Positions 37,730 to 47,603 of a DNA stretch of 64,000 bases are shown here, piece by piece. The notes beneath the pieces were generated by a model. That model did not search any database. It was not told where the DNA came from and worked only from the letters and a program-made list of their open reading frames with translations. Each line of letters begins with the position of its first letter. The first letter of the stretch is position 1. The stretch comes from Streptomyces cavernicola (GTDB lineage Bacteria; Actinomycetota; Actinomycetes; Streptomycetales; Streptomycetaceae). The translations under genes were made by a program, and so were the position numbers. The DNA lies in assembly GCF_029968035.1 (NCBI RefSeq), contig NZ_JASCIQ010000007.1:1-64000 (forward strand), read 5' to 3'.

Positions 37730-38320
37730 ATGCGCGCGATATCCCTCGCATCCGCGGCCGTCGTCACGGCGGGCGCCCTGGCCCTGACCGCTCCGGCCGC
37801 CCATGCGACGGTCGCCGGGGACAAGGACAACAACATCACGTCGTTCGGCTTCAGCGTGACGCCTTCGACGGTCGCCGCCGGCGGCAAGGTCACCTTGAAG
37901 GTGGACGGCTGCGACGCGGACGCGCACGCCACGTCGGGCGTCTTCGACAAGGTCACGATCCGCAAGGGCCGGACGGCCACCGCCGCCGTCGACTGGGACG
38001 CCAAGCCGGGCGCCATGTACACCGTCACGTTCGAGTGCAAGGGCGAGACGGGCACCACGGATCTGACCATCTCCACCGGCGGGGGCCAGCACACCGGCGG
38101 CCAGCACACCGGCGGCCAGCACACCGGCGGCATGAACACGGGCGGCATGGACACGGGCGGCCGGCAACACAACACCCAACGGGGTGTGAAGGCCGGCATC
38201 GGCGGCGCCTTCAGCGACCTCGACTTCAGCGAACTCGCCCTGGGCGCCGCCCTGATCGCGGGCGCGCTCGGCTCCGCGTACTACTGGGCGCGACGCCGTC
38301 CGAACGAGGACGGCGCCTGA
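37730..38320 (+). CDS. Secreted single-pass surface protein with GGQHT repeats
   Basis: The 196-residue protein has a signal peptide cleaved after AHA (about residue 26) and a beta-rich domain (about 27-115; two Cys at DGCDA and FECKG). Tandem GGQHT repeats (GGQHTGGQHTGGQHT, then GGMNT, GGMDT) follow, then a C-terminal helix and the tail YYWARRRPNEDGA. The layout is that of a wall- or membrane-anchored protein. No LPxTG is present, but a class F sortase gene lies 1.2 kb away. The ATG at 37730 follows AAGGA. A related protein is at 38709-39203. Confidence 0.85.
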   Translation: MRAISLASAAVVTAGALALTAPAAHATVAGDKDNNITSFGFSVTPSTVAAGGKVTLKVDGCDADAHATSGVFDKVTIRKGRTATAAVDWDAKPGAMYTVTFECKGETGTTDLTISTGGGQHTGGQHTGGQHTGGMNTGGMDTGGRQHNTQRGVKAGIGGAFSDLDFSELALGAALIAGALGSAYYWARRRPNEDGA

Positions 38321-38438
38321 GCGCGGGGCCCGGACGTCTCCCATGTCCACTCTCACGTCCACGGACGCGACCACGGGGCCCGACGGGGCCGTGACGCCGG
38401 CCGGAACAGCGGTTCCGGACCCGGCCGCCACGGCCCCT

Positions 38439-38579
38439 GCACCCGTGCCCGCACCCGCACCCGCACCCGCACCCGCACTGCTCATATCCGCACCTGTACG
38501 CGGGCTCCGACTGCCGTACGCGCACGGGGCCCGGCTGCCGTACGTGCACCAGACCCGACTGCCGTACCCGTACCCGTGC
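38439..38579. repeat. GCACCC tract and 24-bp triple repeat
   Basis: 38439-38478 is a run of GCACCC units. 38508-38579 holds three 24-bp units (38508, 38532, 38556) each starting CGRCTGCCGTAC. In one plus-strand frame starting at 38343 they would read RLPY-type octapeptides (RLPYAHGA, RLPYVHQT, RLPYPYPC). That frame runs on as antisense to the next gene, so I do not call it coding. Confidence 0.75.
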
Positions 38580-38635
38580 TCGCGCAAGCCGCGACCGCCG
38601 CACCCGTACAAGCCCCAACTGCCCGACCGCGGACA

Positions 38636-38677
38636 GCACTTCGCCCCGGGATCCGCACCGGTCCCGGGACGAAGTGC
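38636..38677. terminator. Bidirectional terminator between the two surface-protein genes
   Basis: GCACTTCG (38636-38643) pairs with CGAAGTGC (38670-38677), extended by CCCGGG (38645-38650) with CCCGGG (38663-38668) around a 12-base loop. It lies 32 bases after the minus-strand gene and can also end the plus-strand transcript. Confidence 0.85.
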
Positions 38678-38708
38678 CGTCGTGTGCGCCCGTGGGCGCG
38701 CGGGTGGG

Positions 38709-39203
38709 TCAGGCCCGGCCGCCCCTGGCCTCGCCGCGGCGGCGCAGCCAGAAGACACCGCCGCCGACGGCCGCTGCGGCCACCAGGGAGCCGCCGATGG
38801 CGACGTCGGTCGGCGTCGCGCCGACGCTGGAGCTGCCGCCGAGGCCGCCGCCGGCGCCTCCATGGATGACGGTGAGGGCGGCCTCCCGGGTCACGCTGCC
38901 GGCGCTGCCGCAGGTGGCGGTCACGCTGTGGGAGCCGATGTGGGCGTCGTGCTTGATCCGCACGTTGGCGGTGGCGACGCCGCCGCTGGTGTGCAGCCGG
39001 GTGCTGGGGAAAGCCGTCGAGGAGACGCGGCCGCCGTTGTTGCACTCATGGGCGTTGACAGTCACCGTGACCGAGCCACCGCGGTGGGTGGTGCTCGGCG
39101 AGACGGAGATGGTGCTTCCGTCCCAGGCACTCGCGGCAGGCGCTGCGAGTCCGATGAACGCACCAGCTGCGGCCGTGACCGCCAGGGCACGAGAAGTACG
39201 CAT
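38709..39203 (-). CDS. Secreted single-pass surface protein, second of the pair
   Basis: The 164-residue protein has a signal peptide cleaved after ASA (residue 26) and a beta-rich domain with two Cys (HECNN, ATCGS). A Gly-rich hinge, a C-terminal helix and the basic tail FWLRRRGEARGGRA follow. The layout equals the protein at 37730-38320 although the sequences differ. LPxTG is absent; GATPTD precedes the helix. It is divergent from the sortase gene, about 335 bases apart. Confidence 0.85.
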   Translation of the reverse strand: MRTSRALAVTAAAGAFIGLAAPAASAWDGSTISVSPSTTHRGGSVTVTVNAHECNNGGRVSSTAFPSTRLHTSGGVATANVRIKHDAHIGSHSVTATCGSAGSVTREAALTVIHGGAGGGLGGSSSVGATPTDVAIGGSLVAAAAVGGGVFWLRRRGEARGGRA

Positions 39204-39538
39204 GAGAACCTCCGCGGGAGAGCGCCCCGAGGAACCGTCCCCGGGCAGGATTGGCGAGATCGCCCTCCCAGACCGACCCTCAGGTGCCGTGCACAAGCCC
39301 GCATTTCGGAGCTGGTCCGTCCTGGTGAGGCGACACGCCGGAGAAGGGTCCCGCAAAGAGAAGTAGGCGCAGGTCACAGGCCGTCAGAAATTCCCTGGAA
39401 CAGGAAACTCAGATGGCGCACGGACCGTTCGGCCGCCACCCGTTCGCCTCCGCTCTGTCGCCCCTTTTCCATCCGGCCCTTAGCGTTCTGCCATGCACAA
39501 TGGACGCGGCAGGCTGTCGCGTTGAGAGGGGATAGCTC
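39204..39538. promoter_or_regulatory. Divergent promoter region of the surface protein and sortase genes
   Basis: The 335 bases contain no gene that I support. The region is less GC-rich near 39380-39540. TTCC...GGAA words around 39398 form a short inverted repeat. GAGAGGGGAT at 39523-39534 is the ribosome site of the sortase gene. Confidence 0.4.
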
Positions 39539-40201
39539 ATGCCTTCGTCCCAGTCCGCCGCCGAAGAGGAGCCGCAGCGGAAGCGCGCCCCGTGGGGAGT
39601 GATAGCGCTTGTGCTGCTGACCGGACTCGCCTTGATAAGGAATGGTTCCGGCGAGTTCGCCGTAGGGCCGCCGCAGCCGGCTTCGGCGGCGGCGACCGAC
39701 AACCGGACGCACGGCCAGACCCGGGCCGAGGGTCCGAACCCGCTGCCGTTCTCGTTCGCCGAACGGGTCAGGATCCCGGCGATCCAGGTGGACGCCCCGA
39801 TCCAGCCGGTCGGCCTGGACGCGCAGGGCTGGATCGACGCACCGCCGCCCGCGGACCCGAACCTGGCGGGCTGGTTCAACGGAGCCGTGTCGCCGGGCGA
39901 GAAGGGCACCTCCGTGATCGTCGGCCACGTCGACAACAACGCGGGCCCCGCGGTCTTCTACGGCCTCGGCTCACTCGCCAAGGGAAACCACATCGAGATT
40001 CAGCGCAAGGACGGCATCACCGCTGTATTCGAGGTGTACGGGATCGAGGTATTCAACAAGGAGAACATCCCGGCCCCCAAGGTGTACGGCGACAAAGGCG
40101 GAGCCGAACTCCGGGTCATCACCTGCGGCGGCGGATTCACGAAGGAAAGGGGCTACGACGGAAATGTCGTGGCGTTCGCCAGACTCGTGAAGACGACCTG
40201 A
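39539..40201 (+). CDS. Class F sortase
   Basis: The 220-residue protein has one N-terminal membrane helix (about 18-34), a Pro/Ala linker and a sortase domain. His130 (VGHVDN), Cys196 (VITCGGGF) and Arg204 (ERGYDG) fit the catalytic triad. Sortases join proteins to the cell wall at a sorting signal; class F members are common in actinomycetes and their motifs are less well known. The two flanking secreted proteins are the obvious candidate substrates. Confidence 0.93.
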   Translation: MPSSQSAAEEEPQRKRAPWGVIALVLLTGLALIRNGSGEFAVGPPQPASAAATDNRTHGQTRAEGPNPLPFSFAERVRIPAIQVDAPIQPVGLDAQGWIDAPPPADPNLAGWFNGAVSPGEKGTSVIVGHVDNNAGPAVFYGLGSLAKGNHIEIQRKDGITAVFEVYGIEVFNKENIPAPKVYGDKGGAELRVITCGGGFTKERGYDGNVVAFARLVKTT

Positions 40202-40218
40202 CTGCAAAGAACCACGAC

Positions 40219-40265
40219 ACAACTGCCGGGCGGGCTCGAATGATTCGAGCCCGCCCGGCAGTTGT
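40219..40265. terminator. Very strong bidirectional terminator
   Basis: A perfect 22-bp stem (40219-40240 with 40244-40265) with a 3-base loop, followed by TTTCCC. It separates the convergent sortase and deacetylase genes. Confidence 0.95.
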
Positions 40266-40277
40266 TTCCCTTCGCTC

Positions 40278-41123
40278 TTATGCGAATGTGCGGCTCGGCA
40301 CCCCGATCCGATATCCCTCGTCGATAAGGCGTGGCAGATAGGTGCGCAGCGCCTTCACGGTCTGGGAGCGGTTGCCGCCCGCGTCGTGCGAGAGCACCAC
40401 GACGCCGGGGCCCGCGCCCTTCAGGACGCGCCGGACGATGCTGCCGGTGCCCGGCTCCTGCCAGTCGAGGGTGTCGACGGTCCAGGCGAGCGGCTCCATG
40501 CCGAGCTCGGCGCCGATCTCGAACGCCGAGCGGTTCCAGGCCCCGTACGGCGCACGGAACCACAGGGGCGGCTGCCCCACGGCGTCCAGGACGGCGCCGC
40601 TGGTCCGCTCGATCTCGTCCCGGATGCCGGTGCGCCGCATCAGGGTCAACTGGGGGTGCGTGAAGGTGTGGTTGCCGATGGTGTGGCCCTCGTCGATCAT
40701 CCTGCGCAGCAGGTCGGGGTTGGACTTGGCCATCTCGCCGCAGACGAAGAACATCGCGCGGACGTCGTGCTTGCGCAGCGTGTCGAGGACGCGCGGGGTG
40801 TAGAGCGGGTCCGGACCGTCGTCGAAGGTGAGGACCATGTCACGGCCGTGGTTGTCCATCCGCAGAATCGGCTTGCTGCGCACGGGGGTTCGGCGCACGG
40901 CGGCTCGCTGCGGCCCATAGCCCGTCATGGGCTGCAGCCGGTACGCGGAAGGCTTCTGGGGGCGGGCCGCCTGGGGGCCCGCGGCGGGGCCCGGCGAGTT
41001 GGACGGGCGGGCGGGGGCGCCGGAGCGCTCGGTGCCGACGCAGCCGGCGGTGGCCGCGAGGGCGAACAGGGCGGCACCGCGCAGGAGTACGCGACGCCCC
41101 GGAAGCAGTTCATCCGTTTTCAT
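40278..41123 (-). CDS. Polysaccharide deacetylase (NodB) with Tat/lipoprotein signal
   Basis: The 281-residue protein has a leader with twin arginine (RR at 10-11) and a lipobox-like TAGC (Cys28). A Pro-rich linker precedes a NodB domain: TFDDGPD (catalytic Asp), HTFTHPQL (metal His), RAPYGAWN, and a C-terminal LSHDAGG. It removes acetyl groups from N-acetylated surface polymers such as peptidoglycan or chitin. It is probably a Tat-exported lipoprotein facing the wall. Confidence 0.93.
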   Translation of the reverse strand: MKTDELLPGRRVLLRGAALFALAATAGCVGTERSGAPARPSNSPGPAAGPQAARPQKPSAYRLQPMTGYGPQRAAVRRTPVRSKPILRMDNHGRDMVLTFDDGPDPLYTPRVLDTLRKHDVRAMFFVCGEMAKSNPDLLRRMIDEGHTIGNHTFTHPQLTLMRRTGIRDEIERTSGAVLDAVGQPPLWFRAPYGAWNRSAFEIGAELGMEPLAWTVDTLDWQEPGTGSIVRRVLKGAGPGVVVLSHDAGGNRSQTVKALRTYLPRLIDEGYRIGVPSRTFA

Positions 41124-41521
41124 GACTTATGCGTCGCACGACCGAACCCGCCCGCCGCCCATCAACACGGCCCCCGGAAGGAAAGCACCTGATGAGACCG
41201 GCCCAGGGTGCGGGCGCCCGCTCCACGAGGTAGGAAGGATGCGCCCCCTGCGCATCCCGCAGGGCCTGCCGACCGGTGCGCATCGGGGCCAACTCGCCTG
41301 CGCAACGGCCTAGTTCGGCATGCGTCGCGCTGCACCGATGGAGTCGGCCCTGCGCCGGTCCTGAACCGGCGTTCGGTACGGGACAGGGTCTGGCGTTCGG
41401 TCAAGCCCTGTTGAAGCGCGTGCAGTTGGCGTCCAGGGGGGCGGTGACCCCCTTCGACTTCGCCGCTCGCCCTCCGCGTACCGTGATCACCGCGTACGTC
41501 AGCACACGAAAGAGGAGAGCA
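41124..41521. other. Divergent gap without a supported gene
   Basis: The 398 bases separate the deacetylase start and the PPOX start. Short frames on both strands have no homology that I recognise. AAAGAGGAG at 41510-41518 is the ribosome site of the next gene. I see no repeat or strong hairpin. Confidence 0.5.
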
Positions 41522-41950
41522 ATGGCCCAGCTCACGCAGGATGTCCGGGATCGAATCGCCGGGACCGGGATCTGGTTCGTGGCGTCCACCAACCCGGACG
41601 GGTCGCCGCACGTGAGCCCGATGTGGGTCGACCTGGACGGTGACCACCTCTGGTTCAACACCTCGGTCGGGCGGGTCAAGGAGCGCAACCTCCGCAACGA
41701 CCCGCGCATCTGCCTCTCCAACGCGGACACGGCCAACCCCTTCGACCGGGTGCAGCTGCACGGCCGCGTCGCCCGGTTCGTGGAGGGCGAGCAGGCCAAG
41801 CAGGACATGGACCGGCTCGCGCACAAGTACATGGGCACGCCCTACGAGTGGCTGCTGCCCGACGAGCAGCGCATCACCGTCGTCGTCGAGCTGGAGCGGG
41901 TGCGGCGGATCGTGGGCGTGGAGCCGTTCGGCCCGCCCCCGCAGGCCTGA
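41522..41950 (+). CDS. PPOX-class, probably F420-dependent, oxidoreductase
   Basis: The 142-residue protein has the split-barrel pattern of pyridoxamine-phosphate-oxidase-like proteins: FVASTNPDGSPHVSPMWVDLDGDHLWFNT, KERNLRNDPRICLS and RITVVVELERVRRIVGVEPF. The short N-terminus and composition fit the F420-binding branch common in actinomycetes, which reduces or oxidises small molecules. Its stop is 17 bases from that of the convergent lysX. Confidence 0.87.
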   Translation: MAQLTQDVRDRIAGTGIWFVASTNPDGSPHVSPMWVDLDGDHLWFNTSVGRVKERNLRNDPRICLSNADTANPFDRVQLHGRVARFVEGEQAKQDMDRLAHKYMGTPYEWLLPDEQRITVVVELERVRRIVGVEPFGPPPQA

Positions 41951-41967
41951 CGCGCCTCACCAGCGTC

Positions 41968-44900
41968 TCACCGGCGTCTGACCAGCGGGAACGGCAGTGT
42001 CTCGCGGATGGTGAGGCCGGTGAGGAACATGACGAGGCGGTCGACGCCGATGCCGAGGCCGCCGGTCGGGGGCATCGCGTACTCCAGGGCGTCGAGGAAG
42101 TCCTCGTCGAGCTCCATCGCCTCCGGGTCGCCGCCCGCCGCGAGCAGGGACTGCGCGGTGAGGCGGCGGCGCTGCTCCACGGGGTCCGTCAACTCCGAGT
42201 AGGCGGTGCCGAGTTCGGTGCCGAACGCGACCAGGTCCCAGCGTTCCGCGAGCCGCGGGTCGGTGCGATGCTGGCGGGTCAGCGGGGACACGTCGGTGGG
42301 GAAGTCCTTGTAGAACGTGGGGAGTTGGGTTTTCTCCTCCACCAGGCGCTCGTACATCTCCAGGACCACGTCGCCCCGGCCGTCCTCCGGGGTGTACGGG
42401 ACGCCGGCGCGGTCGCAGAGCCGGAGCAACTCGGGCAGTTCGGTGTCGGCGGTGACCTCCTCGCCGAGGGCCTCGGAGAGCGCGCCGTAGACGGTCTTGA
42501 CCGGCCACTTCCCGGAGATGTCGTGCTCGGTCAACTTCCCTTCCGCGTCCGGCTTGTGGGCCACCTCGCGGCCGAAGGCGGCGCGGGCGGCGGCCTGGAT
42601 GAGCTCGCGGGTGAGGTCGAGCATCACGTCGTAGTCGGCGAAGGCCTGGTAGGCCTCCAGCATCGTGAACTCGGGGTTGTGCTTGTACGAGACGCCCTCG
42701 TTGCGGAAGGTGCGGCCCAGCTCGAAGACCTTCTCCAGGCCGCCCACGCACAGCCGCTTCAGATACAGCTCGGGTGCGATGCGCAGGTAGAGGTCCAGGT
42801 CGTAGGCGTTGATGTGCGTGGTGAACGGGCGGGCGTTGGCGCCGCCGTGGATCTGCTGCAGCATCGGCGTCTCGACCTCGAGGTAGCCGCGCTCCAACAG
42901 GCCCTGGCGCAGGGCCTGTACGGCGGTGGAGCGGCGTCGCACGACATCGCGGGCATCCGGGTCGGCGACCAGGTCGACGTAGCGGCGGCGCACCTTCGCC
43001 TCCGGGTCGGTGAGGCCGCGGCGCTTGTCGGGCAGCGGGCGCAGGCATTTGCCGGTGAGCTGCCAGCCGGTGACGAAGACGGACAGCTCGCCCTTGTCGG
43101 AGACGCCGACCTCGCCGGTCGCGGTGATGTGGTCGCCGATGTCGGTGCGCGAGGTGAACTCCCGTAGCGCTTCGGGGTGTTCGCGGGTGAACGCCAGCTG
43201 CAGATCCCCCGACCAGTCCCGAAGTACCGCGAAGGCGACGCCGCCCAGGTCCCGTACGAGCATGACCCGGCCCGCGACCGTGACCTGTTCCCCGGTGCGG
43301 GCGCCCGGGGGCAGTGCGGGGTGGGCGGCGCGGATCTCGGCGAGGGTGTGGCTGCGAGGCGCGATGCCGACCGGGTACGGGTCGACCCCGGCGTCCTGGA
43401 GGCGGCGCAGCTTGCGGTGCCGGACGCGGACCTGCTCGGGCAGCCCGTCCACGGGGTCCGCCGGGCCCGACTCCCGTGCGTGCAGGCCGAGTTGGTCGAT
43501 GGGCGGCAGGCCCTCGGTGGTGGACGGCTGCACGAGCGCCGACGAGCGGTGGCCCTTGCCCCACAGCTTGCGCATGCTCGGCACGGAGACGAAGCCCTCG
43601 GCGATGCCGGAGGCGAGCGAGACGCGGGGGAGGGAGCCGGCGTCCCCGTAGCAGATGAACCTCGGGTACCACTCGGGGTCGTACTTGGCGTTGGAGCGGT
43701 AGAGGGCCTCCAGCTGCCACCACTTGGAGAAGAAGAGCAGCAGCCTGCGCCAGAGCCGCAGCACCGGACCCGCGCCGATCCGCGACCCCTCCTCGAACAC
43801 GGAGCGGAACACGGCGAAGTTCAGCGAGACCCTGCGTACGCCCAACTTGCCCACGACGGCGCAGAGTTCGGCGACCATGAACTCCATCACCCCGTTGGGA
43901 GCCGTGCGGTCGCGGCGCATCAGGTCGAGCGAGATGCCGTCCCGGCCCCACGGCACGAACGAGAGCAGGGCGAGCAGCCGGCCGTTCGCGTCCAGGCACT
44001 CCACGAGCAGGCAGTCGCCGTCCTGCGGGTCGCCGAGCCGGTCCAGGGCCATGGAGAAGCCGCGTTCCGTCTCCGTGTCGCGCCAGGCGTCGGCCTTGTC
44101 GATGACCTCCTCCATCTCCGCGTCGGAGAGGGTGGAGTGGCGGCGGACCCGGCAGCTCGCGCCGGTGCGCCTGACCCGGTTCACGGCCTGCCGGGTGACG
44201 CGCATGTCGCGCCCGTCCAGGTCGAACTTCGCGACGTGCAGGATCGCCTCGTCGCCGAGCTGCAGCGCGCCGAGCCCGTGCCGTGCGTAGGCCCTGGCGC
44301 CCTCCTCGGACGCGCCCATCACGGCCGGCGCCCACGCGTACCTGCGCGCGATGCCCAGCCACTGCTCCACCGCCTGGTCCCAGGCCCCCGCGTCCCCCAC
44401 CGGATCGCCGCTGGCCAGACACACCCCGGCCTCGACGCGGTAGGTGACGGCGGCCTTCCCGCTCGGCGAGAACACCACCGCCTTGTCGCGCCGGGTCGCG
44501 AAATAGCCGAGCGAGTCCTGCTCCCCGTACGCGCCGAGCAGGGCGCGGATGCGGGGCTCCTCGTCGCCGTGCAGGGCCGCGTCCATGCGCTGCGAGCGGA
44601 ACAGCACGTACACCGCGTAGAGCAGCGACAGCGCGCCGAACAGGCCGAGCAGGAAGTGCACGGGGCGCGGCGGCGCGCCGTCGAAGGTGCCGGGCGGCAC
44701 GACGCCGCCGCAGACCCGGGTCACCGCCCACAGCAGCCGCTGCCCGCGCACCAGGCTGCCGGGGACCAGCTCGACCAGACCCCAGCCGACCAGCGACGAG
44801 ACCGCGAGGCCGACGACGAGCACGCCGAGGGCCCGCAGGAACGCTCCGCGCCGGGCGTCCGCGTAGAACTCCCGGTGCGCGAGGACGAGCAGGAGCAGCG

Positions 44901-45300
44901 CGAGTCCGCAGACGATCGCCGAGGGCAGCGCGTCGCCGACGTCACCGACGGCGATCTGCAGCCCGTCCAGAATGATCAGGATCGACAGGTACGCGACCAC
45001 GAGCCGCCAGGCGATCGTCTTGCGCGAGGCGCAGGCCGCGGCAAGGAGGAACAGGAACACCGCGTAGGCGAGGTTGGCGCTGACCGGCACCGTCGCCGCG
45101 TCCAGGGCCCGCGACACGGGGCGCAGAAGGCGTCGCAGCGGGGCGATCACGGCGATCAGCACGCAGTACGCGCCGAGCAGTCCGAAGAACGTCGCGAACC
45201 CGTCGGGCACCCGACTCAGGAACCCGGCGCCGCGTGGGCCCCGCCGCCGCGCCGCCGCGTCGGCTATCGCGGGCCCGGACTCCTGCACGCTGGCGCTCAT
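41968..45300 (-). CDS. lysX: LysX, lysyl-phosphatidylglycerol synthase fused to lysyl-tRNA synthetase
   Basis: The 1110-residue protein has about 7 N-terminal membrane helices (to about 240) and a DUF2156/MprF-like transferase domain (about 260-580). An OB-fold follows (about 660-760), then a class II lysyl-tRNA synthetase core (about 780-1108) with [22 protein letters not shown] and [11 protein letters not shown]. It charges tRNA with lysine and moves it to phosphatidylglycerol, reducing negative surface charge. The size and order match the mycobacterial LysX. A stand-alone LysS should also exist elsewhere. Confidence 0.95.
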   Translation of the reverse strand: MSASVQESGPAIADAAARRRGPRGAGFLSRVPDGFATFFGLLGAYCVLIAVIAPLRRLLRPVSRALDAATVPVSANLAYAVFLFLLAAACASRKTIAWRLVVAYLSILIILDGLQIAVGDVGDALPSAIVCGLALLLLVLAHREFYADARRGAFLRALGVLVVGLAVSSLVGWGLVELVPGSLVRGQRLLWAVTRVCGGVVPPGTFDGAPPRPVHFLLGLFGALSLLYAVYVLFRSQRMDAALHGDEEPRIRALLGAYGEQDSLGYFATRRDKAVVFSPSGKAAVTYRVEAGVCLASGDPVGDAGAWDQAVEQWLGIARRYAWAPAVMGASEEGARAYARHGLGALQLGDEAILHVAKFDLDGRDMRVTRQAVNRVRRTGASCRVRRHSTLSDAEMEEVIDKADAWRDTETERGFSMALDRLGDPQDGDCLLVECLDANGRLLALLSFVPWGRDGISLDLMRRDRTAPNGVMEFMVAELCAVVGKLGVRRVSLNFAVFRSVFEEGSRIGAGPVLRLWRRLLLFFSKWWQLEALYRSNAKYDPEWYPRFICYGDAGSLPRVSLASGIAEGFVSVPSMRKLWGKGHRSSALVQPSTTEGLPPIDQLGLHARESGPADPVDGLPEQVRVRHRKLRRLQDAGVDPYPVGIAPRSHTLAEIRAAHPALPPGARTGEQVTVAGRVMLVRDLGGVAFAVLRDWSGDLQLAFTREHPEALREFTSRTDIGDHITATGEVGVSDKGELSVFVTGWQLTGKCLRPLPDKRRGLTDPEAKVRRRYVDLVADPDARDVVRRRSTAVQALRQGLLERGYLEVETPMLQQIHGGANARPFTTHINAYDLDLYLRIAPELYLKRLCVGGLEKVFELGRTFRNEGVSYKHNPEFTMLEAYQAFADYDVMLDLTRELIQAAARAAFGREVAHKPDAEGKLTEHDISGKWPVKTVYGALSEALGEEVTADTELPELLRLCDRAGVPYTPEDGRGDVVLEMYERLVEEKTQLPTFYKDFPTDVSPLTRQHRTDPRLAERWDLVAFGTELGTAYSELTDPVEQRRRLTAQSLLAAGGDPEAMELDEDFLDALEYAMPPTGGLGIGVDRLVMFLTGLTIRETLPFPLVRRR

Positions 45301-45397
45301 GGTCCCGACTCTAAGAACGCGGCCGCCGCGCCGCCCGTCGAACGTCCGCCAAGGGGTGGCCGCCGCGGACTTGGGCCCAGGGGCTAGCCTCTCGGGC

Positions 45398-45862
45398 GTG
45401 ACGGAACACCAGTCTCACGCGTTCGAGCGGGGTACGGACGGCCCCAAGGTGATCGTCGTCGGCATCGACGGCTCCGACTCGTCGCTGCGCGCGGCCGCCT
45501 ACGCCGCGGGGCTCGCCCGGCGGCAGCGGGCGCTGCTCGCGATGGTCTACGTGCAGCCGGTGATGGCCGCGGGCGCCGCGCTCGGGGCGCCGGTGGCGAG
45601 CACCACCGACGAGGTCGCCGAGTCCCTGATCCAGGAGATCCGGGAGGCCGCCGAGCGGGTGCGGCACATATACGACCACCTGCGCTGGGAGTTCCACACC
45701 TTCCGCGGCGACCCGTACAACGGGCTCGTCGAGGCGGCCGAGAGCCTGACCGCGGACGCCGTCGTCGTCGGCGCGTCCGAGCAGGCAGGACACCGTTTCG
45801 TCGGCTCGGTGGCGGTCCGCCTGGTGAAGGCGGGACGCTGGCCCGTCACAGTGGTGCCGTAG
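45398..45862 (+). CDS. Universal stress protein
   Basis: The 154-residue protein has the Usp fold: [26 protein letters not shown] at the start and [25 protein letters not shown] near the end. The ATP-binding loop is not the full G-2X-G-9X-G(S/T) pattern, so nucleotide binding is uncertain. The GTG at 45398 gives the family length. It is divergent from lysX by about 100 bases. Confidence 0.9.
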   Translation: MTEHQSHAFERGTDGPKVIVVGIDGSDSSLRAAAYAAGLARRQRALLAMVYVQPVMAAGAALGAPVASTTDEVAESLIQEIREAAERVRHIYDHLRWEFHTFRGDPYNGLVEAAESLTADAVVVGASEQAGHRFVGSVAVRLVKAGRWPVTVVP

Positions 45863-45970
45863 CTCCAACGCACCCCTGCGCTGCTCCCCGTCTTCCGTCG
45901 GGGGCGCTTCTCGGCCATCATGATCGCCCATCACCCATCACCCACTGGCGTCCACTTCGAGGTGAGGCTC

Positions 45971-47398
45971 ATGGCCGGGCTACGTATGGGACAGGGCGTT
46001 CTGCGCCGGAAACCGATCGATCTGATCGAGGAGGGCGCCCCCAGCGAACAGCTGACGAGGACGCTCGGCCTCTGGCAGCTCACCGCGATCGGCGTCGGCG
46101 GCATCATCGGGGCCGGCATCTTCAGCCTCGCCGGCGCCGTCGCCAACGGCACCGCGGGCCCCGCGGTCCTCGTCTCCTTCCTGATCGCCGGCGTCGCGAG
46201 CGCCGCCGCGGCGTTCTCGTACGCCGAGTTCGCGGGCATGATCCCGAAGGCGGGCTCCGCCTACACGTACGGGTACGCGGTGCTCGGCGAGCTCGCCGGC
46301 TGGTTCATCGGCTGGGACCTGCTCCTGGAGTACACGGCGATCGTGGCGGTGGTCGCCATCGGCATCTCCGGCTACTTCGGCTTCCTCGTCGAGTCGTTGG
46401 GCGCCGAGCTGCCGGCCTGGATGCTGGGCGCTCCGGGCACCGGCGACGGGCACCGGATCGACCTGTTCGCGGTGGTCCTCTGCCTGTTCATCGCGTACCT
46501 GCTGACCCTCGGCATCAAGAACGCGGCCCGCTTCGAGACCGTCGTGGTGATCCTCAAGGTGCTCGTGGTGCTCGTGGTGATCGCCGTGGGCTTCTTCCAC
46601 ATCGACACGGCCAACTACAACCCGTTCTTCCCGTACGGGGTGGGCGGCGCGTTCACGGGCGCGGCGACGGTGTTCTTCGCGGTGTTCGGGTACGACGCGA
46701 TGTCCACGGCGGCCGAGGAGTCCAAGGACTCGCAGCGCCACATGCCGAAGGCGATCGTCTACTCGCTCGCGATCTCGATGGTCCTGTACGTCCTCGCCTG
46801 CCTGGTCCTGACCGGCATGCAGAACTACAAGGAGGTCGACAAGGAGAGCGGGTTCTCCACGGCCTTCGAGTCGGTGGGCCTCGGCGGGCTCGCGAACATG
46901 ATCGCGATCGGCGCGATCATCGGCATCCTCACCGTGATGTTCACGTTCATGCTGGGCGTGACCCGCGTCTGGTTCTCGATGAGCCGTGACGGGCTGCTGC
47001 CGCACTGGTTCGCCAAGACGCATCCGACCCGGCATGTGCCGACGCGGGTCACGTGGATCGTGGGCGTGCTCTCGGCGGCGATCGCCGGGTTCATGCCGAT
47101 CGGCGAGGCGGCCGAACTCACCAATATCGGGATCCTGTTGGCGTTCGTCGTGGTGTGCGTCGCGGTGATCGTGCTGCGCTATCGGCGGCCTGAGCTGCCG
47201 CGGTCCTTCAAGTGCCCGGGGATGCCGGTGGTGCCGGCGATCGGCGTGGTGTTCTCGCTGTGGCTGATCACGTTCCTGCAGTGGCAGACGTGGGCGCGGT
47301 TCGCGGTGTGGTTCCTGGTGGGGTTGATCGTGTACTTCGGGTACTCGTACCGGAGGTCGAACCTGGCGCGGGAGGGCGAGCCCACGGCCAAGCCCTGA
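45971..47398 (+). CDS. APC-family amino acid permease
   Basis: The 475-residue protein has about 12 membrane helices and the APC motif GVGGIIGAGIFSLAG in helix 1, with FAGMIPKAGSAYTYGYAVLGE in the next region. It resembles the cationic-amino-acid/YfnA-like branch. It likely imports an amino acid by proton symport. I chose the ATG at 45971 after GAGGTGAGG; the frame extends 17 codons upstream. Confidence 0.92.
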   Translation: MAGLRMGQGVLRRKPIDLIEEGAPSEQLTRTLGLWQLTAIGVGGIIGAGIFSLAGAVANGTAGPAVLVSFLIAGVASAAAAFSYAEFAGMIPKAGSAYTYGYAVLGELAGWFIGWDLLLEYTAIVAVVAIGISGYFGFLVESLGAELPAWMLGAPGTGDGHRIDLFAVVLCLFIAYLLTLGIKNAARFETVVVILKVLVVLVVIAVGFFHIDTANYNPFFPYGVGGAFTGAATVFFAVFGYDAMSTAAEESKDSQRHMPKAIVYSLAISMVLYVLACLVLTGMQNYKEVDKESGFSTAFESVGLGGLANMIAIGAIIGILTVMFTFMLGVTRVWFSMSRDGLLPHWFAKTHPTRHVPTRVTWIVGVLSAAIAGFMPIGEAAELTNIGILLAFVVVCVAVIVLRYRRPELPRSFKCPGMPVVPAIGVVFSLWLITFLQWQTWARFAVWFLVGLIVYFGYSYRRSNLAREGEPTAKP

Positions 47399-47403
47399 CC
47401 TCT

Positions 47404-47589
47404 CCCCTCCCCGCCCCTTCCCGAAAGTCCTGCGGACGGCTTCGGGGGCCAGCCCCCGGACCCCCGCTCCTCAAACGCCGGAGGGGCTGGAAGTGCCCCG
47501 ATAGGGGCGCGGGGAACTGCGCGACCAGTCACGACGGCGCGGCAGCCGAAAGACACCGCCGGAGGCTTTCGGGAAGGGGCGGGACGGGG
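47404..47589. repeat. Composite inverted-repeat element E2
   Basis: The left end 47404-47427 and the right end 47566-47589 are near-perfect inverted copies of each other (right end CTTTCGGGAAGGGGCGGGA). Between them are the CCAGCCCC...GGGGCTGG hairpin module around CTCAAACGCCGG and the core GGGGCGCGGGGAACTGCGC at 47504. It fills the gap between the convergent permease and CapA genes and may end both transcripts. Confidence 0.88.
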
Positions 47590-47603
47590 AGCAAAAAAGT
47601 GCG

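Noticed and set aside
38343..39602. 419-codon plus-strand frame over the surface-protein gap
   Set aside because: Its second half is antisense to the secreted protein at 38709-39203 and overlaps the sortase start; only the repeat-coded first part is kept as an open question.
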